From Chryseobacterium sp. G0186 (lineage in GTDB: Bacteria; Bacteroidota; Bacteroidia; Flavobacteriales; Weeksellaceae): a stretch of DNA of 64,000 bases. The stretch spans positions 1,116,001-1,180,000 of the forward strand of contig NZ_CP033918.1 of assembly GCF_003815675.1 (NCBI RefSeq), written 5' to 3'. The notes below the pieces were generated by a model. It saw only the letters and a list, made by a program, of their open reading frames with translations, ran no database searches and had not been told where the DNA came from. This document shows positions 27,814-36,614 of the stretch, piece by piece. Position 1 is the first letter of the stretch. Each line of letters starts with the position of its first letter. The position numbers and the translations under genes were made by a program.

Positions 27814-29442
27814 CTAGAAAATATAGTCAGTGCTTAGGAAATTAGAATCATGTTCTCTTACAATGGTATTTAATAATGTTTTATTGGAGTCCGTCTGTTT
27901 TGCGGCGACCAAAGATCGGATGGAAAATGAACGAAGCGCATCAAAAACAGAAAGCGTACCCTCTGCACTATCCTTTCTTCCGGTAAATGGAAATACATCC
28001 GGACCACGCTGAGCCTGGCAGTTGATATTTACACGGCTTACCAGATTTACAAAAGGATCTATAAGCCTTGCTACTTCATGCGGATCCTCACTGAAGATAC
28101 TTACCTGCATTCCGTGGGAAGCATTGACCTGATATTCGATAGGCTCTTCAATATCCTCAAATGGTACAACAGGAATCACCGGACCGAACTGCTCTTCATG
28201 ATACAGCTTCATATCACTGTTCACAGGATACACTACTGCAGGAAACACAAAGGACTCTTCTGTATACCCTCCATCTTTGTTTAAAACACTTGCTCCTTTC
28301 GACAAGGCATCATCAATACATTCTTTTAGATAAGGAGGTTTATTTACTTCCGGAAGCGGCGTCACCTTTACGCCTTTTTCCCATGGTAATCCCGGTTTTA
28401 AAGCAGAAACAGCTTCACTTAATTTTGCAGTAAATGCATCAGCAATTTCTTTTTGCACAAAGATCAGCTTTAATGCCGTACAGCGTTGTCCATTAAAGGA
28501 AAGTGCACCCAAAATACATTCGCTTACCGCTACATCAAGGTTTGCATTTTTGGTAACAATAGCTGCGTTTTTCGCATCAAGACTTAAGATGGCTCTTAAA
28601 CGATTCACCTTAGGATGGAGTTTTTTCAATCCATTGGCTACTTTACTGGAACCGATAAACGCCAGTACATTTACTTTTCCACTTTCCATAATCGGAGTAA
28701 TAATTTCCGAGCCTTTTCCATATAAAGTATTGACTGTTCCTTTCGGGAACGCTTCCTTAAAGGCATTCAATAAAGGATAATGAGCCAGTACCCCATGCTT
28801 GGGAAGTTTAAATAAAATAGTATTCCCCATGATCAGGGCCGGAATTAAGGTGGTAAAGATTTCATTTAACGGATAATTGAAAGGTCCCATACTCAACACC
28901 ACTCCAAGAGGAGCTCTTCTGATTTGGGCAATGGTTCCCTCAGCCTCCTGGAAGCGGGAAGATTCTCTATCCAGATCCTTGAGTGCATCTATCGTTTGGT
29001 TGATATAATCTACAGTACGGTCAAATTCCTTGGTAGAGTCTGCCAGTGTTTTTCCGATTTCCCACATTAATAACTTGATGATCAGGTCACGTTGCTGGAT
29101 CATCAGGTATACAAATTTCTGCATACACTTGATTCTTCCCTCCACAGACATCGTTGGCCATTCGCCAAGGCCATTATCATAAGCTTTTACACAGGCCTCA
29201 AGAACGTCCATCGCCTCATTGGGACCAATATTAGGAATACTTCCCAGTAATTTTCTTTCCAATCCGTTTTCCGTAGGAATACACACCGGGGAATATATAT
29301 TCTGAGTCTCTCCTTTCCATTCTACCAGTTCACCATTAAGGAGATAAACCTTCTGATGGATTTCGGGAACCTTGAATTCTTCCGGGATTTCGTTTTCACT
29401 TTTAAAAATATCTTGAAATGACGTGCTGTTTACTGAACTCAT
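27814..29442 (-). CDS. NADP-dependent aldehyde dehydrogenase, probable glyceraldehyde-3-phosphate dehydrogenase (GapN-like)
   Basis: A 542-aa ALDH-superfamily enzyme, the usual length of the bacterial non-phosphorylating GAPDH-like branch. The oxyanion Asn is at N189 in SMGPFNYPLNE, the nucleophile is C321 in SFNGQRCTALK, and VFPFTGRKDS is at the C-terminus. GapN turns glyceraldehyde 3-phosphate into 3-phosphoglycerate, giving NADPH. The canonical E-L-G-G-K-D motif that holds the general-base Glu reads S-L-D-A-K-N at 287-292, so the catalytic base is not at the usual place. Lone gene; substrate remains inference. Confidence 0.82.
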   Translation of the reverse strand: MSSVNSTSFQDIFKSENEIPEEFKVPEIHQKVYLLNGELVEWKGETQNIYSPVCIPTENGLERKLLGSIPNIGPNEAMDVLEACVKAYDNGLGEWPTMSVEGRIKCMQKFVYLMIQQRDLIIKLLMWEIGKTLADSTKEFDRTVDYINQTIDALKDLDRESSRFQEAEGTIAQIRRAPLGVVLSMGPFNYPLNEIFTTLIPALIMGNTILFKLPKHGVLAHYPLLNAFKEAFPKGTVNTLYGKGSEIITPIMESGKVNVLAFIGSSKVANGLKKLHPKVNRLRAILSLDAKNAAIVTKNANLDVAVSECILGALSFNGQRCTALKLIFVQKEIADAFTAKLSEAVSALKPGLPWEKGVKVTPLPEVNKPPYLKECIDDALSKGASVLNKDGGYTEESFVFPAVVYPVNSDMKLYHEEQFGPVIPVVPFEDIEEPIEYQVNASHGMQVSIFSEDPHEVARLIDPFVNLVSRVNINCQAQRGPDVFPFTGRKDSAEGTLSVFDALRSFSIRSLVAAKQTDSNKTLLNTIVREHDSNFLSTDYIF

Positions 29443-29611
29443 ATTTTTAGTATTTAATAATTTGAATCTGAATTTTTGAAGAATAAAGGTAGATGTAAAA
29501 ATCCATTTTAAGAATAATGATTTAATAGATTTGCTCTATTTAAAAGCTATTTGAACGAAAATTAACTCACCTAACTAAAAAAAAGAATAATTTTGCTGAA
29601 AATAAATTTCA

Positions 29612-30184
29612 ATGTTTTCAAAAATAATTTTCAGTACACTATTTTTCTTATCGGCATTTGGTTTCGCTCAAAATACGAAAACAGCCAATACGGTTTTGAT
29701 GGGCGGAAAACCTGTACATACCTATTCCAAATTACCGGCAGTACATAAAGCTGCCCCTAAGTTTACCCTTACCGATGTAAACATGAATGATCAAACCTTA
29801 GATTCTTATAAAGGGAAATATGTCATTCTCAATATCTTTCCAAGTGTAGACACTGGTGTTTGTTCAGCATCTGTACATCATTTCAACGAAGATGCAGCCA
29901 ATCTTCCTAATACGGTAGTGCTATGTATTTCTAAAGATTTACCATTCGCCCAAAAGAGATTTTGTGGAGCGGAGGGAATTAAAAACGTTGTCATGCTTTC
30001 TGATTTTCGTTCTGACTTCGGATGGAATTACGGGGTAGAATTGATAGATTCTCCAATGAAGGGACTTCTCAGCAGAGCGGTTGTAGTGATAGATCCATCA
30101 GGAAATATTATTTATGAAGAGCAGGTAGATGATATCTCCCACGAACCGAATTATGAAGCAGCGATTAACGCAGTGAAAGGATAA
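29612..30184 (+). CDS. Thiol peroxidase with signal peptide (exported Tpx paralogue)
   Basis: A 190-aa peroxiredoxin. MFSKIIFSTLFFLSAFGFAQ is a signal peptide, so the enzyme works outside the cytoplasm. C84 in FPSVDTGVCSAS is peroxidatic, C118 in AQKRFCGAEG is resolving, keeping the 34-residue spacing of Tpx. It shares SKDLPFA, DSPMKGLLSRAV and EPNYEAAI with the cytosolic tpx at 14478. It presumably protects the periplasm from peroxides, with an unknown electron donor. It is monocistronic and ends at a terminator. Confidence 0.9.
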   Translation: MFSKIIFSTLFFLSAFGFAQNTKTANTVLMGGKPVHTYSKLPAVHKAAPKFTLTDVNMNDQTLDSYKGKYVILNIFPSVDTGVCSASVHHFNEDAANLPNTVVLCISKDLPFAQKRFCGAEGIKNVVMLSDFRSDFGWNYGVELIDSPMKGLLSRAVVVIDPSGNIIYEEQVDDISHEPNYEAAINAVKG

Positions 30185-30205
30185 GTTTCTGTCTAAAAAA
30201 TAATT

Positions 30206-30245
30206 TAAAACCCCTGATTCTTTAATCTGGGGTTTTTCTTTTTTT
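30206..30245 (+). terminator. Intrinsic terminator of the exported thiol peroxidase gene
   Basis: AAAACCCCTGATT and AATCTGGGGTTTT pair (one mismatch) around CTTT and run into TTTTTCTTTTTTT. Confidence 0.88.
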
Positions 30246-30370
30246 AAATTTTCAATTACGGAAAACCATAATATTAATACATGAACACCTCATATATTTG
30301 AATTATTACAATCATTTTTAATGACTTATAAATAAACCCATGTATTTAGTAACAAATAAAAATATAAATT

Positions 30371-30904
30371 ATGAACTTAGAAATTAATGGTTTTCTTAAT
30401 ATTCCCTTTGGAGAAAATAAACAAAATGTTATTGAAAAAATTAAAGAAAAAAATGGAATTCTTGATTTAGAGAATGTTAATGAAGATTCTTTAATTTTTG
30501 ATAACTTAAAATTTGCAGGACGGGATACTACATTTATAGTTTTCCATTTTGTTCAAGACAAATTTTGCAGAGCAATGGTTTTTCTAAAAGCAAATTTAGA
30601 GATTCGAGCAGTAACTTTATATAACCAAATTAAAGAAGAAATAAATGAAAGATATTATAAAACAGCAGATGATTTTGAAAATTATGAATATCCTTATGAA
30701 AAAAATGATGGACATGTTGAAACTGCAATTTCTTTAGGAAAAGCAACTTTTTCCAGCTATTGGACTTTTAAAAATAATAAAGAAAATGATTATATATCAG
30801 TTAAAATTGATGAAAACTTTCATATCATCATTATTTATGAAAATGGACAATTAATGACCGATTTTGAAAACTGTAAAAAGCAAAAAAATTATGAAGATTA
30901 TTAA
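30371..30904 (+). CDS. Protein of unknown function
   Basis: A 177-aa soluble protein without a signal peptide. It begins MNLEINGFLNIPFGENKQNVIEKIKEKNG, a pattern that in related flavobacterial proteins marks a small alpha/beta domain of unknown role. Its codon use is more AT-rich than the neighbours (many AAT, GAA, TTT), and it lies between a peroxidase terminator and a repeat, so recent acquisition is possible. No paralogue is in this window. Confidence 0.65.
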   Translation: MNLEINGFLNIPFGENKQNVIEKIKEKNGILDLENVNEDSLIFDNLKFAGRDTTFIVFHFVQDKFCRAMVFLKANLEIRAVTLYNQIKEEINERYYKTADDFENYEYPYEKNDGHVETAISLGKATFSSYWTFKNNKENDYISVKIDENFHIIIIYENGQLMTDFENCKKQKNYEDY

Positions 30905-30980
30905 ATTTATAAATATGAAACTTTGCTGTACAATTGTCGTCAAAAGTATTGGAATACATAAGACTTTAATCCAAATTTAA

Positions 30981-31050
30981 AATTAAGTTTCGGCTAAAGC
31001 CAACTGTATTCATCTCAACAGAGAACGGACTAAAGTCCGTTCCTATTGAA
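30981..31050 (+). repeat. GGCTAAAGCC interspersed repeat, copy 3
   Basis: AATTAAGTTTCGGCTAAAGCC, 25 bases, then AACGGACTAAAGTCCGTTCCTATTGAA. The paired change GGAC/GTCC in the second arm keeps the palindrome, as expected of a structure under selection or copied as a hairpin. Confidence 0.87.
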
Positions 31051-31071
31051 TTTTAAAATTTCTAATACTAT

Positions 31072-31833
31072 TTAAACTTCATTCAAAATTCCCCCATCTT
31101 TCAAGGTTATATACTCCTGACCTACTTTCTCTGAAACATTTTTCAAATCATGATCATCAAATACCTGAGGAATATAAAATTTTTCATGGGCAAATAGGCC
31201 GTAATGTATAGGGGTCAGTTTTTTGGCGTGTAATAAATGAGCTGCTGTAAAAGCTTCCTTTACATTAAGTGAAGCAGGAACGGAACTGTATTCCAATCCG
31301 ATGACTTCAAAATTAACGACCACCCCATTCACCGGCAGAAATGCGTAATCAATGTTTGGGTTTTCTTTTCCGAGCTTCCAGAACTGGTTATGCCAGATGG
31401 TATCTCCTCCGTGAAAAATTTTAGTATTTAAATCCTCTACAACCCATGAAGACTGAATTTCTCCCACTCCATCCATCGCAAATACAGGCTTAAAAGTAAT
31501 ATTGTTTTCTGTAAATGTTTCATCCAGATCCAATACAATCATTTGAACATCATCTACAAGTTTTCTTACAAAGGGTTCTAATCCTGAATAGACAATCAGC
31601 TTTCCATCCTTTTTTAAGCATTTTCTTATTACGCTCTTGTCAAAATGATCCAAGTGCAAATGGGTAAACAGCATGTAATCTGCCTGTATATGATCTGAGA
31701 ATCTCAGCAGTTCCTCTACTGCATCTCCCAAGACTGGTTTATAGTAGGAAAAATCTTCTACAGCATCTATCAGAATGATTTTGTTTTGAGAGACAAGCTT
31801 GATGCCTGCCCAGTTTAACTTTTGTATTTCCAT
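31072..31833 (-). CDS. MBL-fold metal-dependent hydrolase
   Basis: A 253-aa cytoplasmic MBL protein of the UlaG-like branch. The metal motif HLHLDHFDKS is near residue 60, GGDTIWHNQFW supplies the next ligand, and a C-terminal IHYGLFAHEKF the last histidine. No signal peptide. The start MEIQKLNWAGIKLVSQNKIILIDA is a typical N-terminal beta-hairpin of this branch. It lies 54 bases downstream of a Crp/Fnr gene on the same strand and may be its target. Substrate unknown. Confidence 0.86.
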   Translation of the reverse strand: MEIQKLNWAGIKLVSQNKIILIDAVEDFSYYKPVLGDAVEELLRFSDHIQADYMLFTHLHLDHFDKSVIRKCLKKDGKLIVYSGLEPFVRKLVDDVQMIVLDLDETFTENNITFKPVFAMDGVGEIQSSWVVEDLNTKIFHGGDTIWHNQFWKLGKENPNIDYAFLPVNGVVVNFEVIGLEYSSVPASLNVKEAFTAAHLLHAKKLTPIHYGLFAHEKFYIPQVFDDHDLKNVSEKVGQEYITLKDGGILNEV

Positions 31834-31887
31834 ATTTCTTTTTTCACAAAGGAAAAGACTTACGAAAGGCTAAACAATAAACAAAAG

Positions 31888-32430
31888 TTAATTAATTCTC
31901 TTTCTGATCCGGCTTAATGAGATGGGAGTAATCCCAATATAGGAAGCAAGATATTTTAATGGGATGTTTTGAATGTAGTGCGGTTTGTTCTCCAACAGAT
32001 ATTCATAGAGATCCTGTGGAGTGTTTTTTAGCAGAAGCATCTCCCGCTTCATGGCAGCATTCAGTTTTCTGCTCAGATAATAATTTTGTACAAAGCGACA
32101 TTGGGGATTAATGATAAACATCTCTTTCACCTCATCGAGGGGAATTTCCCATGCCAACCCTTTATTGATAGATTCGTACATAGCATCAGATCCCTTTCCT
32201 TCAACGGTAAAAATATCGCCCGGGAAGTAAAATTCTGCACAAACTTCTGTATCTACGTCTGCTGTACTATTGATATAATATTTTCGGACAAGCCCATCTT
32301 CCACAAGATAGGCTTTATCGTCCGAGAATCTATTTTTTCTTGAAAATTCAACGCTGGCAAACTTCTCCCAAACGGGATCGTCATCCTCTACATTCAGGTG
32401 TGAAAACAGTTTTTTGTTAATACTTGCCAA
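31888..32430 (-). CDS. Crp/Fnr family transcriptional regulator
   Basis: A 180-aa regulator: cNMP-like roll at about 25-115 (DKAYLVEDGLVRKYYIN, FYFPGDIFTVEGK) and C-terminal HTH (YIQNIPLKYLASYIGITPISLSRIRKRI). It is slightly shorter than the two other Crp proteins in the window but shares their HTH pattern. It lies between urocanase upstream and the MBL gene downstream, with 18 bases to the former, so control of either is possible. Its ligand is unknown. Confidence 0.9.
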   Translation of the reverse strand: MASINKKLFSHLNVEDDDPVWEKFASVEFSRKNRFSDDKAYLVEDGLVRKYYINSTADVDTEVCAEFYFPGDIFTVEGKGSDAMYESINKGLAWEIPLDEVKEMFIINPQCRFVQNYYLSRKLNAAMKREMLLLKNTPQDLYEYLLENKPHYIQNIPLKYLASYIGITPISLSRIRKRIN

Positions 32431-32448
32431 TGTTGAATCAATTATAAT

Positions 32449-34434
32449 TTACAGTAAAGTTTCATCTACAAGATTCGGAAGGGTCACCTTCAAATTAGGT
32501 TCTACTTCCATTGCTCTTTTAATAGCGAAAATAGCGCCCTCATTTCTTGCCCAGCTTCTTCTTGAAATTCCGTTGTTCACGTCCCAGAAAAGCATAGACT
32601 TTAATCTTCTGTCGGCATCATCCGTTCCATCCAACAGCATTCCGAAACCTCCGTTGATTACTTCTCCCCAGCCTACACCACCACCATTGTGAATGGATAC
32701 CCAGGTTGCTCCACGGAAACTGTCACCAATCACGTTATGAATTGCCATGTCTGCTGTAAATCTTGATCCGTCATAGATATTGGAGGTCTCTCGGTAAGGA
32801 GAATCTGTTCCTGATACGTCATGGTGATCTCTACCTAATACGACTGGTCCTATTTCTCCATTTTTAATGGCTTTGTTGAATGCTTCTGCAATCTTCATTC
32901 TTCCCTCTGCATCAGCATAAAGAATTCTTGCCTGAGAACCTACAACCAGTTTATTTTCCTGCGCTCCTTTGATCCACTGAATATTATCCTTCATCTGCTG
33001 TTGAATCTCTTCAGGAGAATTTTTGATCATTTCCTCTAATACGGAGCATGCAATATTATCTGTTTTCTGTAAGTCTTCAGGGTTTCCGCTTGCACATACC
33101 CAACGGAATGGTCCAAAACCATAGTCGAAACACATAGGTCCCATAATATCCTGAACATAACTAGGATATTTGAACTCTCTTCCCAATGTTGGATTATCCG
33201 ACATTACATCTGCTCCTGCTCTGGATGCTTCCAGTAGGAATGCATTTCCGTAGTCGAAGAAGTAAGTTCCCTTTTCTGTATGTTTATTGATGGCTGCGGC
33301 GTGTCTTCTTAGTGTTTCCTGAACTTTTTCCTTAAATAATTCCGGATCTTCCGCCATCATTGTATTGGATTCCTCAAAGCTTTGTCCTACCGGATAATAT
33401 CCACCGGCCCAAGGGTTATGAAGAGAAGTCTGATCTGAACCGATATCAATTCTTAAGTCTTCCTGATCAAATTTTTCCCAAACCTCGACAACATTTCCAA
33501 GGTAAGCCAAAGAAACGGTTTCTTTATTTTGTTGAGCTTCTCTTACTCTTTTTACCAATCCATCAAGATCGTCATGAACTTCATTGATCCATTTCTGGTC
33601 ATGACGAATTTTAGTGATCTTTGGATTCACCTCTGCACATACGGTAACACAACCGGCAATATTTCCTGCCTTTGGCTGAGCACCACTCATCCCTCCTAAC
33701 CCTGAAGTTACGAAAAGTCCTCCTTTCGGGTCTTTATTGATTTTTCTAAAGGCATTTAAAGCGGTAATGGTTGTTCCGTGAACAATTCCCTGCGGACCAA
33801 TATACATATAGCTTCCTGCCGTCATCTGACCATATTGCGTTACTCCAAGAGCATTGAATTTCTCCCAGTCATCCGGTTTTGAATAGTTCGGAATCATCAT
33901 TCCGTTGGTAACCACCACTCTCGGAGCCTCTTGATGAGAGGGAAATAATCCCATCGGATGTCCTGAATACATTACCAAGGTCTGCTCATCCGTCATTTCC
34001 GACAGGTATTTCATGGTCAACAGATACTGTGCCCAGTTAGAGAATACAGCTCCATTTCCTCCATAAGTAATCAACTCATGAGGATGCTGAGCTACTGCAT
34101 AATCCAAGTTGTTCTGAATCATCAGCATAATTGCTTTTGCCTGCTCAGATTTTCCAGGATAATCTGCAATGGCTCTCGCCTTCATTTCATAATCCGGACG
34201 AAAACGGTACATATAAATTCTTCCATAATCTTCCAGTTCCTGCTTAAATTCAGGGATTAATTCTGCATGAAACTGAGGTTCGAAATAACGCAAAGCATTC
34301 TTTAATGCCAGCTTTTTCTCTTCTTCCCCTAAGATTTCCTTACGCTTCGGAGCATGGTTGATATTGGTCTCGTATGGTTTTGGTTGTGGCAGCTGATTAG
34401 GTATCCCCTGCTGTATCTGTTCTTGAAATGTCAT
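32449..34434 (-). CDS. hutU: Urocanate hydratase
   Basis: A urocanase of 661 aa from the ATG at 34434 (MTFQEQIQQGIPNQ); the longer frame to 34464 adds ten residues of poor composition. Key regions: YGGNGAVFSNWAQYLLTMKYLS, GGLFVTSGLGGMSGAQPKAG (NAD loop), and CFDYGFGPFRWVCASGNPEDL with the catalytic cysteine region. It adds water to urocanate in histidine catabolism. The family's usual length is about 550-560; this long form has extra sequence around 60-110 and 560-600. hutH and hutI are not adjacent. Confidence 0.96.
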   Translation of the reverse strand: MTFQEQIQQGIPNQLPQPKPYETNINHAPKRKEILGEEEKKLALKNALRYFEPQFHAELIPEFKQELEDYGRIYMYRFRPDYEMKARAIADYPGKSEQAKAIMLMIQNNLDYAVAQHPHELITYGGNGAVFSNWAQYLLTMKYLSEMTDEQTLVMYSGHPMGLFPSHQEAPRVVVTNGMMIPNYSKPDDWEKFNALGVTQYGQMTAGSYMYIGPQGIVHGTTITALNAFRKINKDPKGGLFVTSGLGGMSGAQPKAGNIAGCVTVCAEVNPKITKIRHDQKWINEVHDDLDGLVKRVREAQQNKETVSLAYLGNVVEVWEKFDQEDLRIDIGSDQTSLHNPWAGGYYPVGQSFEESNTMMAEDPELFKEKVQETLRRHAAAINKHTEKGTYFFDYGNAFLLEASRAGADVMSDNPTLGREFKYPSYVQDIMGPMCFDYGFGPFRWVCASGNPEDLQKTDNIACSVLEEMIKNSPEEIQQQMKDNIQWIKGAQENKLVVGSQARILYADAEGRMKIAEAFNKAIKNGEIGPVVLGRDHHDVSGTDSPYRETSNIYDGSRFTADMAIHNVIGDSFRGATWVSIHNGGGVGWGEVINGGFGMLLDGTDDADRRLKSMLFWDVNNGISRRSWARNEGAIFAIKRAMEVEPNLKVTLPNLVDETLL

Positions 34435-34596
34435 ATTGCTATTTAAAGATCTATGTTTACACAATGTTTGAAGTTTTAAAGATATTCAAATTATAAAATA
34501 TGGGCAACACATCATGGGAAAAGCTGGGTAAAGCAAAATAGCAGAAATGCAAAATGCCTGTTCAATTTAATGCTATATTTGAAATGAGGCACCTTA

Positions 34597-34660
34597 ATTC
34601 CCATCCTTTGGAGGGGTGGATTTCAAAATTCAAGGAATTTTGGAAGACGGGGTGGTTAAA
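34597..34660 (-). repeat. CCACCCCGTC...CACCCCTCC element, copy B (left of DUF559)
   Basis: Read on the minus strand: TTTAACCACCCCGTCTTCC, an AAAATTCC/GGAATTTT palindrome core, then ATCCACCCCTCCAAAGGATGGGAAT. Its right edge is 10 bases before the DUF559 ATG. It is in opposite orientation to copy C. Confidence 0.85.
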
Positions 34661-34670
34661 ATAAATACAA

Positions 34671-35108
34671 ATGACACAAATCTTAACCACAATCAATGGA
34701 ATTCCAATCCATAGAAACTTTGTAGAAAACCTACCTTATAACCCTCATTTAAAAAGATTATTACAAGAAAAACGTAAAGCCAGAATTTTAGGTGAAGTGA
34801 TCTTCTGGAAAAAAGTTCGTGCAAAAGCTTTTCACAAGATCGATTTTGACAGACAAAGAATCATTGGAAATTATATTGTTGATTTTTATGTAAAAACATT
34901 GGGTCTTATCATTGAAATTGACGGATCAAGTCATGATGAAAAACAAGTTTATGATGGTATAAGGGAAGAATATTTAGAATCTTTGGGACTATTGGTCTTT
35001 AGGATTACTGATTTTGATGTGAGAAATAACTTAAATGGGGTAATGAAAGAATTGGAAGCATTTATTATCCTGCATTATGGAACCACCCCGTCTCCAAAAA
35101 TTAAATAA
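34671..35108 (+). CDS. DUF559 domain (VSR-like PD-(D/E)XK) endonuclease-type protein framed by repeats
   Basis: A 145-aa protein of the DUF559/Vsr-like nuclease superfamily. After a leader (residues 1-30), RILGEVIFWKKVRAK and FDRQRIIGNYIVDFYVKTLGLIIEIDGSSHD supply the catalytic D (VDFYV) and E-x-D (IEIDG) residues, then YLESLGLLVFRITDFDV. The last nine residues (TTPSPKIK end) are encoded by repeat copy C, and copy B ends 10 bases before its ATG. Enzymes of this fold nick or cut DNA. Its bond to the repeats suggests that they form one unit; no methylase is near. Function is unknown. Confidence 0.85.
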   Translation: MTQILTTINGIPIHRNFVENLPYNPHLKRLLQEKRKARILGEVIFWKKVRAKAFHKIDFDRQRIIGNYIVDFYVKTLGLIIEIDGSSHDEKQVYDGIREEYLESLGLLVFRITDFDVRNNLNGVMKELEAFIILHYGTTPSPKIK

Positions 35109-35141
35109 TTTTTGAATCCACCCCTCCATGGGAGGGGAATT
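35081..35141 (+). repeat. CCACCCCGTC...CACCCCTCC element, copy C (right of DUF559)
   Basis: AACCACCCCGTCTCC, an AAAAATTA/TAATTTTT palindrome core, then GAATCCACCCCTCCATGGGAGGGGAATT. It encodes the end and stop of the DUF559 protein. Inverted relative to copy B. Confidence 0.87.
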
Positions 35142-35173
35142 TTATCCTTACAAATAAGGGAATTGTTTGAAAC

Positions 35174-35203
35174 AAAAAAAAACCTCACTGAAATCAGTAA
35201 GGC
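35174..35203 (-). terminator. Intrinsic terminator of the acidic 97-aa protein gene
   Basis: On the minus strand CCTTACTGATTTCAGTGAGG forms an 8-bp stem with one mismatch, followed by a run of nine T. Confidence 0.85.
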
Positions 35204-35224
35204 TAGTATTTTATCTGTTTAAAG

Positions 35225-35518
35225 TTAGGTTAAGACGTCATCATTTTCCTCTTCATGGTCATCATTATTGTCACTGAGACTCCAATAATTATTTTCTTCA
35301 TCTTCTTCACCGATTTCCTCCATTTTATCATCTTCTTCTGCACCGGGAATATCCAGTCCTTTATCTATTTTATCGTCATCTATATCTTCATCAAAAATAG
35401 GGTTTCCATCGCCGTCCAGCGAAATATGTTTTTCTCTGTTAAATATATCTTCATTGGGATCATAATCCATACGTTCCAGCCTTTTATTCTGTTCATTAAT
35501 ATTATTTTCCGGTGCCAT
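35225..35518 (-). CDS. Small acidic protein of unknown function
   Basis: A 97-aa protein with roughly one third Asp/Glu and a tail of DDHEEENDD type. It includes YDPNEDIFNREKHISLDGDGNPIFDEDIDDDKID. The DGDGNP turn could bind Ca2+, but a single loop is not good evidence. It has no signal peptide and no helix-forming core, so it is probably disordered. Coding status is supported by its terminator and by lack of overlap. It may belong to flavobacterial conserved acidic proteins. Confidence 0.65.
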   Translation of the reverse strand: MAPENNINEQNKRLERMDYDPNEDIFNREKHISLDGDGNPIFDEDIDDDKIDKGLDIPGAEEDDKMEEIGEEDEENNYWSLSDNNDDHEEENDDVLT

Positions 35519-35577
35519 AATGTTTAGGTTTTTAAGGTTGATATATTAAGAACAAAAATAATTCCAAGTTATGGTCA

Positions 35578-36555
35578 TTAATGGGAATAAACTTCAGGAT
35601 TGGCGCAATGTGGCATTCTCCCGCCCTTTGAAAAGGCAATAATATTTTCTGCTGCAAGTCTGGCCATTCCGTTTCTGGCTTCAATGGTGGCAGAACCAAT
35701 ATGCGGAAGTACACATATATTTGACAATTCCAGAATGGGATCATCTGCTGACATTGGTTCCGGGTTAGTGACATCAAGCCCTGCACCCCAAATTTTTTCC
35801 TCTACCAGTGCATTGTACAAATCCTTTTGCTGATGAAAACCACCTCTTGCCGTATTGATAAAAATGGCATTGGATTTCATCTTTTCAAATACGGATATAT
35901 TGAAAAGATTTGCCTGTTCAGGAGTAAAGTTGGCATGAACGCTCAGAACATCTGAACTTTTAATCAGTTCATCGAACGAAACGTAAGTCGCACCAAATTC
36001 TTTTTCTGCTTGCTCATTACGACTTCTGTTGTGGTAAATAATGTTCATGTCAAAAGCCTTTCTTGATTTTTCGGCCATTTCAAAACCAATTCTTCCCAAT
36101 CCGAAAATTCCCAGGGTTTTTCCATACAATTCCTGGCCTAAGGCATGTAAAGGATCAAAAGCATTCCAGTTTCCATCCTTTACTTTCTGAAAATTATAAC
36201 TGGCTCTTCTCGCCACCGACTGCATCAGTAAAAAAGCTACATCTGAAGTTGCCCTGCTCAATACATCCGGTGTATTTCCTACCGGAATATTTCTTTGGTT
36301 AGCTTCTTTGATATCAACATGATCAAACCCTACAGAATATAAGGCAATTGCCTTAACATTTGGACATGCTTCAAAAAATGTTTTATCATATTTAAAATCG
36401 CCGCCAACATTTAAAATAGCATCGGCATTTTTACAGTAATCCAGCCATTCTTCATAAGATAAGTTCTCATTTTCAGGAAATATAATTTGTAATCCCGTTT
36501 CTTCCAGCATTTTGGTTCCAATTTCAGGAATTCTTTTATTAATAAAGACTTTCAT
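35578..36555 (-). CDS. D-isomer-specific 2-hydroxyacid dehydrogenase (glyoxylate/gluconate reductase-like)
   Basis: A 325-aa enzyme starting at ATG 36555 (MKVFINKRIPEIGTK); 15 extra residues upstream of it are basic and low quality. The NAD-binding GLGRIGFEMAEKSRKA lies at about 150-165, and the catalytic Arg is in NTARGGFHQ, Glu near LDVTNPEP, His in LPHIGSAT. The sequence is of the GhrB/gluconate 2-dehydrogenase group. It reduces glyoxylate or hydroxypyruvate with NAD(P)H. Monocistronic. Confidence 0.92.
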   Translation of the reverse strand: MKVFINKRIPEIGTKMLEETGLQIIFPENENLSYEEWLDYCKNADAILNVGGDFKYDKTFFEACPNVKAIALYSVGFDHVDIKEANQRNIPVGNTPDVLSRATSDVAFLLMQSVARRASYNFQKVKDGNWNAFDPLHALGQELYGKTLGIFGLGRIGFEMAEKSRKAFDMNIIYHNRSRNEQAEKEFGATYVSFDELIKSSDVLSVHANFTPEQANLFNISVFEKMKSNAIFINTARGGFHQQKDLYNALVEEKIWGAGLDVTNPEPMSADDPILELSNICVLPHIGSATIEARNGMARLAAENIIAFSKGGRMPHCANPEVYSH

Positions 36556-36583
36556 TATTATTTGTTGCTTAGGTTTAAATAAA

Positions 36584-36614
36584 AATAACCTCACTCGCAA
36601 AAAGTAAGGTTATT
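36584..36614 (-). terminator. Intrinsic terminator downstream of pcm
   Basis: On the minus strand AATAACCTTACT and AGTGAGGTTATT pair with one mismatch, followed by TTTATTT. It stands between pcm and the 2-hydroxyacid dehydrogenase start. Confidence 0.75.

Noticed and set aside
34671..35108. DUF559 gene as part of a restriction-modification system
   Set aside because: No methyltransferase or specificity gene lies near it, and its repeats explain its context better.
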